A DNA stretch of 64,000 nucleotides from Candidatus Promineofilum glycogenicum (GTDB taxonomy: Bacteria; Chloroflexota; Anaerolineae; Promineifilales; Promineifilaceae): assembly GCA_016707605.1 (NCBI GenBank), contig JADJHJ010000013.1, positions 143,761 to 207,760 on the forward strand, read 5' to 3'. Shown here in pieces: positions 51,510 through 60,742 of the stretch. A program made the position numbers and the translations under genes. Under the pieces are notes generated by a model that was given only the letters and a program-made list of their open reading frames with translations, was not told the origin of the DNA and made no database searches. Every line of letters begins with the position of its first letter. Positions within the stretch are counted from its first letter, which is position 1.

Positions 51510-51972
51510 ATGAACAGACAACAACTGCTCAAGAAAGATCGACACGCCCTGGGCGGCGCTGCGGGCGTCCTATGCCGGGCTGAACGAGGCGCAACTGGCG
51601 CAGCCGGGCGTCACCGGCGACTGGTCGGTGATCGACATCCTGGCCCACGTGTCGGCCTGGGAGAACGAGGCGCTGACCCACCTGCCGCACATTCTGGAGG
51701 GCAAACGGCCGCCGAAGTACTCCGACCTCTACGGCGGCATCGACGCCTTCAACGCCCTGAAGGTGCAGGAGAGCCGGGCGCTGTCGCCGGTCGAGGTGCT
51801 GGCCCGTGTCGAGGCGACCCACCGCCACTTGCTCGACTACCTGCTGACCGCGCCCGAAGCGCAACTGGCGACCGAGACCCGCTTCCGCCGTCGCATCCGG
51901 CTGGATACCTACAGCCACTACCCGCTCCACCCGCAGGCGATCCTGGAGTGGCGGGCCAACCAGGGCTACTAG
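51510..51972 (+). pseudogene. DinB-like/DUF1706 protein (frameshifted)
   Basis: A small four-helix-bundle protein of about 153 residues. After MNRQQLLKK an extra base near 51537 breaks the frame; the second frame gives DTPWAALRASYAGLNEAQL, then GDWSVIDILAHVSAWENEAL (conserved His) and ARVEATHRHLLDYL. This is the DinB/ClbS-like superfamily, whose members include metal-dependent thiol-related enzymes and self-resistance proteins. There is no strong Shine-Dalgarno sequence; a family D hairpin ends just upstream. Confidence 0.75.
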
Positions 51973-52018
51973 CCCGTGCAAGGCAGAATCCAAGCGGCAT
52001 CAGAGCCAGTTTCTCTTT

Positions 52019-52051
52019 AAATCTGTGAAATCTGCGTAATCTGTGGTTTCA
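52019..52051. repeat. Single family D arm
   Basis: Three words AATCTGTGA/AATCTGCGT/AATCTGTGG without a partner, ending eight bases before the next start codon. Confidence 0.8.
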
Positions 52052-52058
52052 TCCTCTT

Positions 52059-53096
52059 ATGCTCGCCGTCGTCCTCCTCGCCGCGGGTCAGGGAACCCGC
52101 ATGAACTCCCGCAAGCAAAAGATTCTGCACGAAGTCGGCGGGCGGCCGATGGTGCTCCACGCCTTCCTGGCCGCCGCGGCCGTGGCCGACCGGCCGCCAG
52201 TGCTGGTGGTTGGCCCGGGCGAGACGGGCGTGCCGAGTCTCATCGGCGACCGGGCCGAGTACGTCGTCCAGCCGGAGGCGCTGGGCACGGGCCACGCCAC
52301 GCGCATGGCCGCCGATGCGCTGCGCGGCCAGGCCGAGCAGGTCATCGTCACCTACGGCGACATGCCCCTGCTGCGGGCGGAGACGCTGCGGCGATTGGCC
52401 GCGGCCCAGCGCGAAAGCGGCGCGGCCGTGGCCCTGCTGACCGTGCCCGGCGACCTGTCCAGCACCTTCGGCCGCGTCGTGCGCGACGGCGCGGGCGGGG
52501 TGGCGGAGATCGTCGAGGTGGCCGAGGCGCGGCGGCGGCCGAACGCGGCCGAGTTGCTGGCCATCACCGAACTCAACGCCGGGGTCTACTGCTTCGACGG
52601 GGAGTGGCTGTGGGCCAACATCGACCACCTGCCCGTCCGCGAGGCGCGCCGCGGCCGGGAATACTACCTGACCGACATGATCGAGATGGCCGTGGGGCAG
52701 GGTCGGGAAGTGGTGGCCGTGGCCTCCGACGACCCCGACGAGGGGCTGGGCGCGGGCACGCGGGCGGAGATGGTCGCCGTGGAGCGCGCCTTTCGCCGCC
52801 GCATCAACGACCACTGGCTGGCCTGCGGCGTGACGCTGGTCGAGCCGGACGCGACCTGGATCGGCCCGGACGTGACCATCGGCATCGACACGGTCATCTG
52901 GCCCAACACCTTCCTGCAAGGGGCGACGACCATCGGCGAAGGGTGTACAATCGGCCCCAATGCCATCGTGCGCGATTCGGAGATCGGCCGCGGCTGCCGC
53001 GTGGAGCAGGTGTTGCTCGACGGCCGGCAGGTGCCCGACGGGACAACCGTGCGCCCCAGGTATGTGGCGGCAACCGCGCCGACGGCAGACAGGTGA
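52059..53096 (+). CDS. Short GlmU-like nucleotidyltransferase
   Basis: A 345-residue sugar-nucleotidyltransferase closest to the N-terminal half of GlmU. AVVLLAAGQGTRMNSRKQKILHEV is represented by its LLAAGQGTRM and KILHEVGGRPM parts; VTYGDMPLL, EALGTGHATRMAADAL and ITELNAGVYCFDG follow. Only about 85 residues of left-handed beta-helix come after (TIGIDTVIWPNTFLQG, CTIGPNAIVRDSEIG), so the acetyltransferase half of GlmU is missing. It probably makes UDP-GlcNAc or another NDP-sugar but cannot acetylate glucosamine 1-phosphate. The next gene begins four bases downstream. Confidence 0.82.
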   Translation: MLAVVLLAAGQGTRMNSRKQKILHEVGGRPMVLHAFLAAAAVADRPPVLVVGPGETGVPSLIGDRAEYVVQPEALGTGHATRMAADALRGQAEQVIVTYGDMPLLRAETLRRLAAAQRESGAAVALLTVPGDLSSTFGRVVRDGAGGVAEIVEVAEARRRPNAAELLAITELNAGVYCFDGEWLWANIDHLPVREARRGREYYLTDMIEMAVGQGREVVAVASDDPDEGLGAGTRAEMVAVERAFRRRINDHWLACGVTLVEPDATWIGPDVTIGIDTVIWPNTFLQGATTIGEGCTIGPNAIVRDSEIGRGCRVEQVLLDGRQVPDGTTVRPRYVAATAPTADR

Positions 53097-53099
53097 AGC

Positions 53100-53517
53100 A
53101 TGACCCACACCCCCATTTCTCCCGAACAGCGCGAACAACTGATGGCCGCCGCCTGCGCCGCGCGCAGCCGGGCCTATGCCCGCTACTCCCGCTTCCCGGT
53201 CGGCGCAGCCCTGTTGAGCGACGACGGCCGCCTCTACACCGGCGTCAACATCGAGAACGCCTCCTATGGCCTGACCGTCTGCGCCGAGCGCAACGCGGTG
53301 GGAGCCATGGTCAACGACGGCGCGCTGCGGATCACCGCCGTGGCCGTCTGCACCGACAACGGCGTGACCCCTTGCGGCGCGTGTCGTCAGGTGCTCAGCG
53401 AGTTCGTCGACCACGAGCGATGTCCCCGTCTGGATCATCGACGGGCGTGGCGAGGTGCGCGAAACGTCGTTGGCGGCGCTGTTGCCCGATAGCTTCGGGG
53501 CGCGCCATCTGACGTAG
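53100..53517 (+). pseudogene. cdd: Cytidine deaminase (frameshifted)
   Basis: A homotetrameric-type cytidine deaminase of about 138 residues, converting cytidine to uridine. SRFPVGAALLSDDGRLYTGVN, here seen as FPVGAAL and YTGVNIENASYGLTVCAERNA, holds the zinc Cys and catalytic Glu; TPCGACRQVLSEF gives the other two cysteines. After HERC an extra base near 53415 breaks the frame; the alternative frame gives DVPVWIIDGRGEVRETSL and SFGARHL, the normal family end. The break is likely an error. AGGTGA precedes the ATG. Confidence 0.87.
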
Positions 53518-53554
53518 CAACGTTCCACCGGACTGTTCCAGCGGGGGAGCGACG

Positions 53555-55259
53555 ATGCACGGGCCATACGCTTACACACCTGCCATCTGGCCACCCATCC
53601 TCACCGCGCTCTTTTTGCTGGCGCTGGCCGTCTATGGTTGGCGCCGCCGCCACGTGCCGGGGGCAACACCCTTTGTCGTCAGTTGTCTCTTCACGGCCGC
53701 CTGGGCGCTGGCCTTTGCCCTGCAATACGCTGCCATCCCGGAAGCGACGAGGGCGTTCTGGCTGCGCTTTGGGGCGATGTGGTCGCTGCCGGCCAACACG
53801 GCCATCACCTGCTTCATCCTGGAGTACACCTGGCCAGGGCGCTGGCTGACGCGCCGCAATCTGGTCTGGCTATCGATCGCGCCGCTGCTGTTCGCGCTGC
53901 TGCTGCTGGCCGAGGCCACCCATCCCCTTTTGATTCGCGGTTACGTCGTTGACGGCCACAAGCTCTTCGCCCAACTGAACAGCGGGGCCTGGGTCTTTGT
54001 GGCCTACTCTTATCTCCTGGGGGTGGTCAATGTCGGCGTCTTGGCCTGGTTGTTCGTCCGCTCGTCGCAACAGCGCTGGCTGGCGGCGCTGATGATTGCC
54101 GGCCAGATCGTCAGCCGCGTCATCTACACCCAGCAGATCGCTCGCCTGGACCACTTCGACTTGCCCCTGAACATCCCCTTTCTGCTTCTGCCCTACCTGG
54201 TCTACGCCGCGGCGCTGTTCGCCTTCCGCATCTTTGACCCCATGGCTCTGGCCCGCCAGATGGCCATTGAACAGCTTAGCGCGGGGGTGCTGGTTCTCGA
54301 TCGCGGCCAGTGGGTGGTCGGTCTCAATCCGGCGGCGGAGCGGATATTGGGCCTGTCGGCCGACGACGCCCGCGGCCGGGCGGTGGGCGAGCTGCTGCCC
54401 GCCGACGCGCTGGGTCAACCGGCCGACGCCCAGGCGGCCGAGCGCATGCTGCGGCTAGGGCGCGCCGCCAGGGCGCGACTATCTTGTGGAAACCTCGCCC
54501 TTGCGCGATTGGCGCGGGCTGGACGTCGGCTGCCTGCTGCTGCTTTACGATGTTACCGAGCAGCGCCGGACCCAGGCCCAGCTAGTGGAGCAGCAGCGTG
54601 TGCTGGCCACGTTGCAGGAGCGCGAGCGGCTGGCGCGCGAACTGCACGACAGCGCCGGGCAGATGTTGGGCTACGTCAGCCTGCAAGCCCAGGCGATTGG
54701 CCGATACGTCCACGACGGCAATCTGGCCGCGGCCGAAGCCCAACTGGCCCGCCTGGCCGAAGTGGCCGCGACGGCCCACACCGACGTGCGCGAATCCATT
54801 CTCAGCCTGAAGGCGGGCGGAGCATCGCCGCGCCTGGTGTCGGCGCTGGGCCAATATCTAACCGCCTATCAGGCCAACTATGGCATCGCCACCGAATTGA
54901 CCGTGGCCGACGGGCTGGGCGACGACGACTTCGCGCCTGACGCCACCGTCCAACTGCTGCGCGTCATCGCCGAGGCGCTGACCAACGCCCGCAAGCACGC
55001 CCACGCCGGCCGGGTGCGAGTCGGTCTGGTCCGCGACAACGGTGGCGCGCGCGTCACCATTACCGACGACGGCCGCGGCTTTGACGCCGGCGGACGCCCC
55101 AACGGCACGAACGCCGCCACCGATGACCACTTCGGTCTGGCCTTCATGCGCGAGCGCATGGCCCAGGTGAACGGGCAGCTAACCATCGACAGTCAACCCG
55201 GCGCGGGCACGAGCGTTATTCTCAGTGTGCCCCTGTGCGCCGGACAGGAAGTAAGCTGA
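53555..55259 (+). pseudogene. Sensor histidine kinase, 7TM-PAS-HisKA_3 (frameshifted)
   Basis: A membrane sensor kinase of about 567 residues. Residues 1-230 contain seven helices of the histidine-kinase N-terminal 7TM type, then a PAS domain (GVLVLDRGQWVVGLNPAAER). A slip near 54465 separates this from the C-terminal part, which starts DYLVETSPLRDWRG in the restored frame. The kinase has the phospho-acceptor in RERLARELHDSAGQMLGY and ATPase boxes TNARKHAHAG and DDGRGFD. It is of the NarL/DesK class and overlaps the start of the response regulator (ATGA). Confidence 0.88.
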
Positions 55260-55891
55260 TGAACGTGCTGCTGGTCGATGATCATCGTCTGTTGCTGGAA
55301 GGGTTGCAGAACCTGCTGACGGCCCACGGCGTGAGTGTCGTCGGGCTGGCCCACGATGGGCTGGAGGCTGTCGAACGGGCGCGGGCGCTGCGGCCGGACG
55401 TCATCCTGATGGACATCCGCATGCCGCGCTGCGACGGGCTGGAGGCCACCCGGCGCATCCGGGTCGAGATGCCCGAGGCCAGGATCGTCATCCTGACGAC
55501 TTCGGACGAGGACGAAGACCTGTTCGAGGCGATCAAGAGTGGCGCTATCGGCTACTTGCTCAAGAGCATGAACGCCGATGATCTGGTGCAGTGCTTGCAG
55601 CAGGCCCTGGAGGGCGTGCCGCCGTTCTCGCCCGGACTGGCGACCAGGCTGCTGGGCGAGTTCGCGCGGCTGTCGCACCGGCCGGCGACGCCGCCGATCA
55701 CGCTGACCCCCGCCAGCGCGAAGTGCTCCTGCTCGTGGCCGAAGGGTTGCCCTATAAAAGCCGGCGCGCGGTTGAACCTCAGCCCCCGCACCATCAAGTA
55801 CCACATGGCGGAGATCATGGCCTTGTTGCATCTGGAGCACCGCGCTCAGGTGTTAGCCTACGCCGCGCGGTTGCGCCCGGACACTCCTTAG
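55259..55891 (+). CDS. NarL/LuxR-type response regulator with a short out-of-frame segment
   Basis: A 210-residue response regulator, partner of the preceding kinase. The receiver has VLLVDDHRLLLEG, phospho-acceptor VILMDIRMPRCDG, TTSDEDED and the YLLKSM lysine. The LuxR DNA-binding end RLNLSPRTIKYHMAEIMALL is intact. Between 55712 and 55760 the frame is shifted and then restored: the read sequence KCSCSWPKGCPIK should be REVLLLVAEGLPYK. Two compensating indels thus spoil the first helices of the HTH; they are probably consensus errors. Confidence 0.88.
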   Translation: MNVLLVDDHRLLLEGLQNLLTAHGVSVVGLAHDGLEAVERARALRPDVILMDIRMPRCDGLEATRRIRVEMPEARIVILTTSDEDEDLFEAIKSGAIGYLLKSMNADDLVQCLQQALEGVPPFSPGLATRLLGEFARLSHRPATPPITLTPASAKCSCSWPKGCPIKAGARLNLSPRTIKYHMAEIMALLHLEHRAQVLAYAARLRPDTP

Positions 55892-55934
55892 CCGCGTCGC
55901 GCCGGACAGCCGCGCGGCCCACCGCCTGTCCCCG

Positions 55935-55970
55935 GGACAGTCTCCGGCATCGTCGGGGACTGTCCTTTTT
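55935..55970 (+). terminator. Intrinsic terminator of the kinase/regulator operon
   Basis: GGACAGTC pairs with GACTGTCC, extended by CCG/CGG inside, and is followed directly by TTTTT. It lies 44 bases after the regulator stop. Confidence 0.8.
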
Positions 55971-56034
55971 CTATCCCGCCGGACATTGCGGCCGACAGCC
56001 CTTACCTGCTACTGTGTCAGATAAGGGGCCGACC

Positions 56035-56375
56035 ATGGATCGACAGCGGGTAATCCTTTACGGCAATTCTGTTGTTCTGGCCGCGATAGGCGCCAGCTTG
56101 GGCGCTTTCCGGCACTGGAGCTGGTGTCGCTGGCCGCGCCGCTACCAAGCGCCACGGAACTACGCCTATTGTCGCCGGACGTCATCTTTTTCGACACCGG
56201 TAGCGCCGAGGCCAGCCTCAACACGCTCTTTGCCCTGCTGCAAGATTGCCCCGACCTGTTGGTGGTCGGCGCGAACCCGGAGAACGCCCAACTGCACCTG
56301 TGGTCGAGCGGCCGTTTCGATGCGGTAACGTCCGCAGATCTGCTGCGCCTCATCGTCTACGGTCCCCACGTCTAG
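56035..56375 (+). pseudogene. Small conserved-looking protein, unknown (frameshifted)
   Basis: About 113 residues: MDRQRVILYGNSVVLAAIGA in the first frame, then, after a missing base near 56103, PALELVSLAAPLPSATEL, PDVIFFDTG and LQDCPDLLVVGANPENAQL. The alternating beta/alpha pattern suggests a small flavodoxin- or receiver-like fold. I recall similar short proteins beside sensor kinases in Chloroflexi but know no function. It follows the terminator of the two-component operon. Confidence 0.5.
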
Positions 56376-56394
56376 GAAGGAGGTCACACTTAGC

Positions 56395-57072
56395 ATGACA
56401 CGATCGAATGAAGCCGAGATCGCCCACCAGGCGAAGACCCCCCAGGCGGCGGCCGCCGCCGGTATCGCCTTTGCCGTGCTGTTCGCCGCCGGGGTGACGC
56501 TCATCCGCCTCAGCGCGGCCGAGTTGGGCGGCGCGACGGCCCTGAGCGAGACGACGGGCCGCCGGCTCACCGTCGCTTTGGCGCTGATGCCCTTCGCCGG
56601 CATCGCTTTCCTGTGGTTCGTCGCAGTGGTGCGCCACCACCTGGGGGCCTACGAAGACCAGTTCTTCGCCACGGTCAGCCTGGGCAGCGGTCTGCTCTTC
56701 GTGGGCATGTCGTTTGTGGCCTTCGCCGTGGCCGGCGGCACGCTGGCGGCCTATCAGAGCGGCGCGCCGGCCGCCGGCGTCTTCGCGCTGAACCTGGGCA
56801 TTATCAGCCAGGCTTTCAATACCTACACCCTGAAGATGGCCGGGGTGTTCATGTTCTCGCTGGGCACGCTGTGGCGTAAGACGGGCGTGATGCCGCGCAG
56901 CCTCACGCTGGTGACGTATGTGGTGGCGCTGCTCATGCTGGTGAGCCTGAGCCGTAATCTGTGGCTGGCGCTGCTCTTCCCCGCCTGGGTCTTGCTCATC
57001 AGCGTGGTCATTCTCGTGTCCGGCCTGCGCCGGCATGAGGCCGGTGGCGCGGCGGCCGGGGCGGCCGGCTAG
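56395..57072 (+). CDS. Six-helix membrane protein, unknown
   Basis: A 225-residue integral membrane protein with helices near residues 20-40, 58-80, 92-118, 125-150, 168-185 and 190-210. Acidic EDQFF and the WFVAVVRHHLGAYEDQ loop are conserved-looking features between helices 2 and 3. AAGGAGG precedes the ATG. No transporter or enzyme signature is seen. The MgtC-like gene starts 15 bases downstream, so the two are probably co-transcribed. Confidence 0.65.
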   Translation: MTRSNEAEIAHQAKTPQAAAAAGIAFAVLFAAGVTLIRLSAAELGGATALSETTGRRLTVALALMPFAGIAFLWFVAVVRHHLGAYEDQFFATVSLGSGLLFVGMSFVAFAVAGGTLAAYQSGAPAAGVFALNLGIISQAFNTYTLKMAGVFMFSLGTLWRKTGVMPRSLTLVTYVVALLMLVSLSRNLWLALLFPAWVLLISVVILVSGLRRHEAGGAAAGAAG

Positions 57073-57086
57073 GCGGAGGCCCGGTC

Positions 57087-57560
57087 ATGCTATCTGCGTC
57101 TGATGTTCTGATCCTGCTGCGCGTCGGGGTGGCGGCCGTGCTGGGCATGGTGGTCGGTCTGGAGCGCATGGCCGTCGGCGCACCTATCCGCGCCCGCACT
57201 CTGGCGCTAGTCACCATGACCACAGCGATGCTCATGGCCGTGGCCGACGAGGCGTATGGTCTGGAGAGCAGCCGGGTGGTGCAGGGGCTGGTGACCGGCA
57301 TGGGGTTTCTGGGGGCGGGTGTCATCCTGCATTCGGCCGCGGGCGAGGTGCGCGGCCTGACGACGGCGGCCACTTTATGGGCCATGGGCGCGATTGGCAT
57401 CGTCATCGGCAGCGGGCGCGTGCTGCTGGGGGTCTTGTTGACGCTCCTGATCTATGGCTTCATCGTTCTGAGTGACTCGTCCCTCGTCGCGCGCGCCCTG
57501 AAATGGGGAGCGGATCGGAAGGCCAAGCGTCCCGGCGGCCAGGGCCAGCCATCGCCGTAA
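57087..57560 (+). CDS. MgtC/SapB-family membrane protein
   Basis: A 157-residue MgtC-type protein with the family start ILLRVGVAAVLGMVVGLERM, the conserved arginine-rich cytoplasmic loop GAPIRARTLALVTM, and GMGFLGAGVILHSAAGEVRGLTTAA, quoted here as GFLGAGVIL and VRGLTTAATLWAMGAIG. Four to five membrane helices are predicted. Only the N-terminal MgtC domain is present, without the ACT-like C-terminus. In pathogens MgtC inhibits the F-ATPase and responds to low Mg; here a role in ion or envelope stress is inferred. Confidence 0.88.
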   Translation: MLSASDVLILLRVGVAAVLGMVVGLERMAVGAPIRARTLALVTMTTAMLMAVADEAYGLESSRVVQGLVTGMGFLGAGVILHSAAGEVRGLTTAATLWAMGAIGIVIGSGRVLLGVLLTLLIYGFIVLSDSSLVARALKWGADRKAKRPGGQGQPSP

Positions 57561-57630
57561 TAAACCAACCGACCGCGCGGCGGGCCTACGCTCCTGACCG
57601 CGGGGCGATCAAAAACAAGGAGAATGTTTG

Positions 57631-58952
57631 ATGACTACCGATGCTGTGATCGATGTTGACAAGCGGACGAACGGCAACGCGCCGGCGACCAGCGCGGTGC
57701 ACAACCCGTATGGCTCCGCGCCCGGCAGCGGCGTAACTTTGCCACCAGGCTACCAGCCGACCCCTTCCGTCAAGAACAAGAACAACTACTTCCCGCAGAG
57801 CGAGCCGCTTGGCCCCGACGAGATGCGCATCATCTTCATGGGCAGCCAGCCCTGGCCGCCGCGCCAGACCCAGGCCGGCACGTGCATCATGGTCGAGCTG
57901 GGCAACGGTAAGCGCTTCTTCTTCGACTTCGGCCCCGGCTGCCTGCGCAATATCATCGCCAATCAGGTGCCCGTGCCGGAGATCAACGACATCTTCCTGA
58001 CCCATTTGCACCTGGATCACTACGCCGACATCCCCTATCTGTGGCAGTTCGCGCCGTTCAATGGGCGCTGGAAGCCGCTGCGCATCCACGGCCCATCGAG
58101 CAGCCGGCCGGAGTTGGGCACGCGGGCGATGGTCGACCACATGGCCCAGATGGGGCTGTGGACATCGATCCAGGCCCAGGGAATGCCGCTGCACGACGGC
58201 TACGAGTTTGAAGTCAACGAGTTCGACTTCCGCGACGACGGCGGCGTTTGCTACGACAAGGACGGCGTGGTCATCACCCACTGGCGGCGTTCGCACGCCG
58301 CCGACGGCGCTTCGGCCTACCGGCTGGACTGGAACGGACTGTCATTCGTCTGGACGGGCGACGGCAAGCCCGACAATCTGACGGCGCACTACGCCAAGGG
58401 CGTCGACGTGTTCGTGACGGAGATGGCGGTCGATATCGTCCGGCTGTGGGCGCTAAAGCAGGGCGTCTCGCCGTTCATGGGCGCCTTCACGGTGGACAAC
58501 TTCCACACCACCCACTACGCCTTCGGCTATCTGGCCAATCTCGTCCAGCCGCGCCTGGCGATGGCCACCACGTCTCTTTCGACCGCGAACTGGTAGGCGA
58601 GATGATGGCCGGCGTGCGCATGCACTATCCGGGGTTCTTCGCCTTTGGCATTGACCACACCGTGGTCAATGTCACCAAGGATAACCTGTGGATCCGCGAG
58701 GCCGCCCTGCCGGAGACGACCAATACCTCGCGCTCGTCGTCGGAGTGGCTGCTGCAGAACGAGTTTGGCGGCGTGATGCCGCCGCCGGTAATGGCCCAAA
58801 ACCCGTTCACGCCCATCCAGGAGCAATACATCCGCGATCAGGAGATCGATCCGGCGCTGTTCACGCCTGCGGACCAGATGCGCCAGTGGGCCCACCCGCT
58901 GCCGCCGACGTTCCCGTTGGACCCGGCCAAGTCACTGGGTCTGACGCCGTAG
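57631..58952 (+). pseudogene. GntH-like MBL-fold metallo-hydrolase (frameshifted)
   Basis: An MBL-fold protein of about 440 residues. FMGSQPWPPRQTQAGTCI and the metal motif FLTHLHLDHYADIPYLW define it, with HWRRSHAADGASAYRLDW and FVWTGDGKPD following. This pattern is that of the group containing GntH of guanitoxin biosynthesis. A missing base near 58568 breaks the frame before HVSFDRELVGEMMAG and VVNVTKDNLWIREAALP. AAGGAG supports the ATG at 57631. There is no other guanitoxin gene here, so the substrate is open. Confidence 0.8.
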
Positions 58953-58964
58953 CCTGGGAGGGAC

Positions 58965-59000
58965 TGTTCGGCCTCTTGCCCACGGGCAAGAGGCCGAACA
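58965..59000. repeat. Perfect 16-bp hairpin
   Basis: TGTTCGGCCTCTTGCC and its exact complement around CACG, between the MBL and CobW genes. There is no T tract; it may be a processing signal or another palindromic element. Confidence 0.8.
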
Positions 59001-59022
59001 CCCTGCGAGGAGTTCTGTCAAT

Positions 59023-60020
59023 ATGGATACCCTCTCCCCCGTTGTCAGCACGCCCGTACCCTTGACCATCCTGACCGGCTTCCTGGGCGCGGGCAAGACG
59101 ACCCTGCTCAACCGCATCCTGAGCGGCGATCATGGCCTGCGGGTGGCTGTGCTGGTCAACGACTTTGGGGCCATCAACATCGACGCCGACCTGGTCGTGG
59201 GCGTCACCGGCGACGTGATCAGCCTGGCCAACGGCTGCATCTGCTGCAGCCTGCGCGACGACCTGGTCGAGGCCGTGCTGCAGACAATCGCCCGGCCGGA
59301 GCGCCCGGAGTACATCCTGCTGGAGGCCAGCGGCGTGGCCGACCCGGCGGGCATCACCCTGGCCTTCCACACCCCCGCCTGCGCGACCACATCCGGCTGG
59401 ACAGCGTGACCTGCGTGCTGGATACGCAGCAGGTCTTCGCCTACCCCGACTACCCGGAGCTGCTGCAACTACAACTGCGCCAGATTGCCCTGGCCGACAT
59501 GGTCATCCTCAACAAGGTCGATCTGGCCACGCCGGAGACGTTGCGGCGCATCCACGGGCTGATCGACGACCATTTCAACAACATCCGCATCGTTGAGACC
59601 AGCTATTGCGATGTGCCCTACGAGATTTTGCTAGGCATCGGCCGCTTCGATCCGGCGCGCCTGATGAAGGCCGCCTCGCCCAACGGCCGGCACCACCATC
59701 ACGATACACCGCCCGCGTTCGACACCTGGAGCTTCGCGACCGACCAGCCCCTGTCGCTGGCGGCGTTGGAGGAGGCGGCGCGGCGGTTGCCGGGCGGCGT
59801 CTTCCGTTGCAAGGGGATCGTCTATCTGGCCGAGGAGCCGGAGCGGCCGGCGGTGTTGCAGGTCGTCTGCCGGCGGGTGGAGGTGACGCGCCTGGCCGGC
59901 TGGGAGGGACAGCGGCCGGCGACGCGGATTGTCACTATCAGCGCGCCGGGGAGCGTTGAGGGGGGCGAGTTGGGGCGGCGGTTTGGGGGGGGTGTGGTGG
60001 AGGTGGTGGGTTCGGTTTGA
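59023..60020 (+). pseudogene. CobW/COG0523-family GTPase metallochaperone (frameshifted)
   Basis: A G3E GTPase of about 332 residues. Walker A is LTGFLGAGKTTLLNRIL, the metal site GCICCSLRDDL (CxCC), Walker B region EYILLEASGVADP, and the base-recognition motif ILNKVDLA. A histidine run (GRHHHHDTPP) likely binds zinc, cobalt or nickel. A missing C in the CCCCC run near 59374 breaks the frame; the second frame resumes RLDSVTCVLDTQQVF. GAGGAG precedes the start. The neighbouring MBL metalloenzyme could be its client; this is inferred from position only. Confidence 0.87.
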
Positions 60021-60139
60021 ACGGCGGCCGACTTGTTGCTAACATAGGGGCATAATGACGCCCTCTTCAATTCCAATAACCATCGAGCCTGGGCCACTCC
60101 CTTTGCCGTCCTGTTGGCAGTGAGCCCGGAAGAAAGATA

Positions 60140-60409
60140 GTGCCAACGATCGCGCTGTTTCGCGGCATCTGGAGTGGACTACATGTTCCAATGCGTAGAT
60201 TGGGCAACCACACTTCCATGCCACATTTTCATTGCTGAACTACGGCGAATATGCGGCCAGCATAGCGATATGACCCTCGCGGTGCTGTTGGAAGGCAGCT
60301 TGCCGCCGACAGATGCGTATGTGGTTTAGCGTGGGCAGAACTTCACCAAGAGGAATTGGCGGCGAATTCAGAGCCGAGTTCAGAACGGACATTCGCCCAT
60401 TCGCATTGA
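60140..60409 (+). pseudogene. Decayed DUF4160 gene
   Basis: Fragments of a DUF4160 protein can be read in successive frames: PTIALFRGI, then MPHFHC, NYGEYAASI, LLEGSLPP and WAELHQEELAANSE, interrupted by stops and shifts. Unlike the single-indel genes nearby, several breaks occur within 270 bases, so this looks like true decay. It lies directly before a DUF2442 gene, its usual partner. The 119 bases upstream hold nothing recognisable. Confidence 0.65.
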
Positions 60410-60424
60410 GGGTAGTTAAATCCG

Positions 60425-60739
60425 ATGAACCCTGGGAATTTACCAGTATGCTTTGAGCGAGTTTCTGCGTTTGAGCGGTTACAAGATTACACGCTATTAA
60501 TCCGCTTCGACGACGATACGGAACAGACAATCGACTTCGAGCCTGTCTTGCATGGTGAACTATGGGGGCCACTGCGTGACCCTGCGCTCTTCCGACAGGT
60601 CACTATCGACCCCATCGCCCACACCCTCTCCTGGCCCAACGGCGCGGACTTCGACCCGGAGACGCTGCGTAACTGGCCGGACTATCGTGAGGAACTGGCG
60701 AACAGAGCACAAGGCTGGGCCGAGATCGCGACGCGCTGA
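60425..60739 (+). CDS. DUF2442 protein
   Basis: A 104-residue protein with the DUF2442 pattern: SAFERLQDYTLLIRFDDDTE, IDFEPVLHGELWGPLRDP and HTLSWPNGADFDPETL. The family is small, cytosolic and often encoded beside DUF4160 in pairs that resemble toxin-antitoxin modules; no mechanism is established. The partner upstream is decayed. The stop lies three bases from that of the convergent rsgA gene. Confidence 0.85.
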   Translation: MNPGNLPVCFERVSAFERLQDYTLLIRFDDDTEQTIDFEPVLHGELWGPLRDPALFRQVTIDPIAHTLSWPNGADFDPETLRNWPDYREELANRAQGWAEIATR

Positions 60740-60742
60740 GAG

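Noticed and set aside
57631..58952. A guanitoxin biosynthesis locus, from the GntH-like MBL protein
   Set aside because: No other guanitoxin pathway gene is nearby; the family is broader than that pathway.
60240..60572. A 110-codon minus-strand frame near DUF2442
   Set aside because: It overlaps the DUF2442 gene and the decayed DUF4160 remnants on the other strand and shows no protein features.
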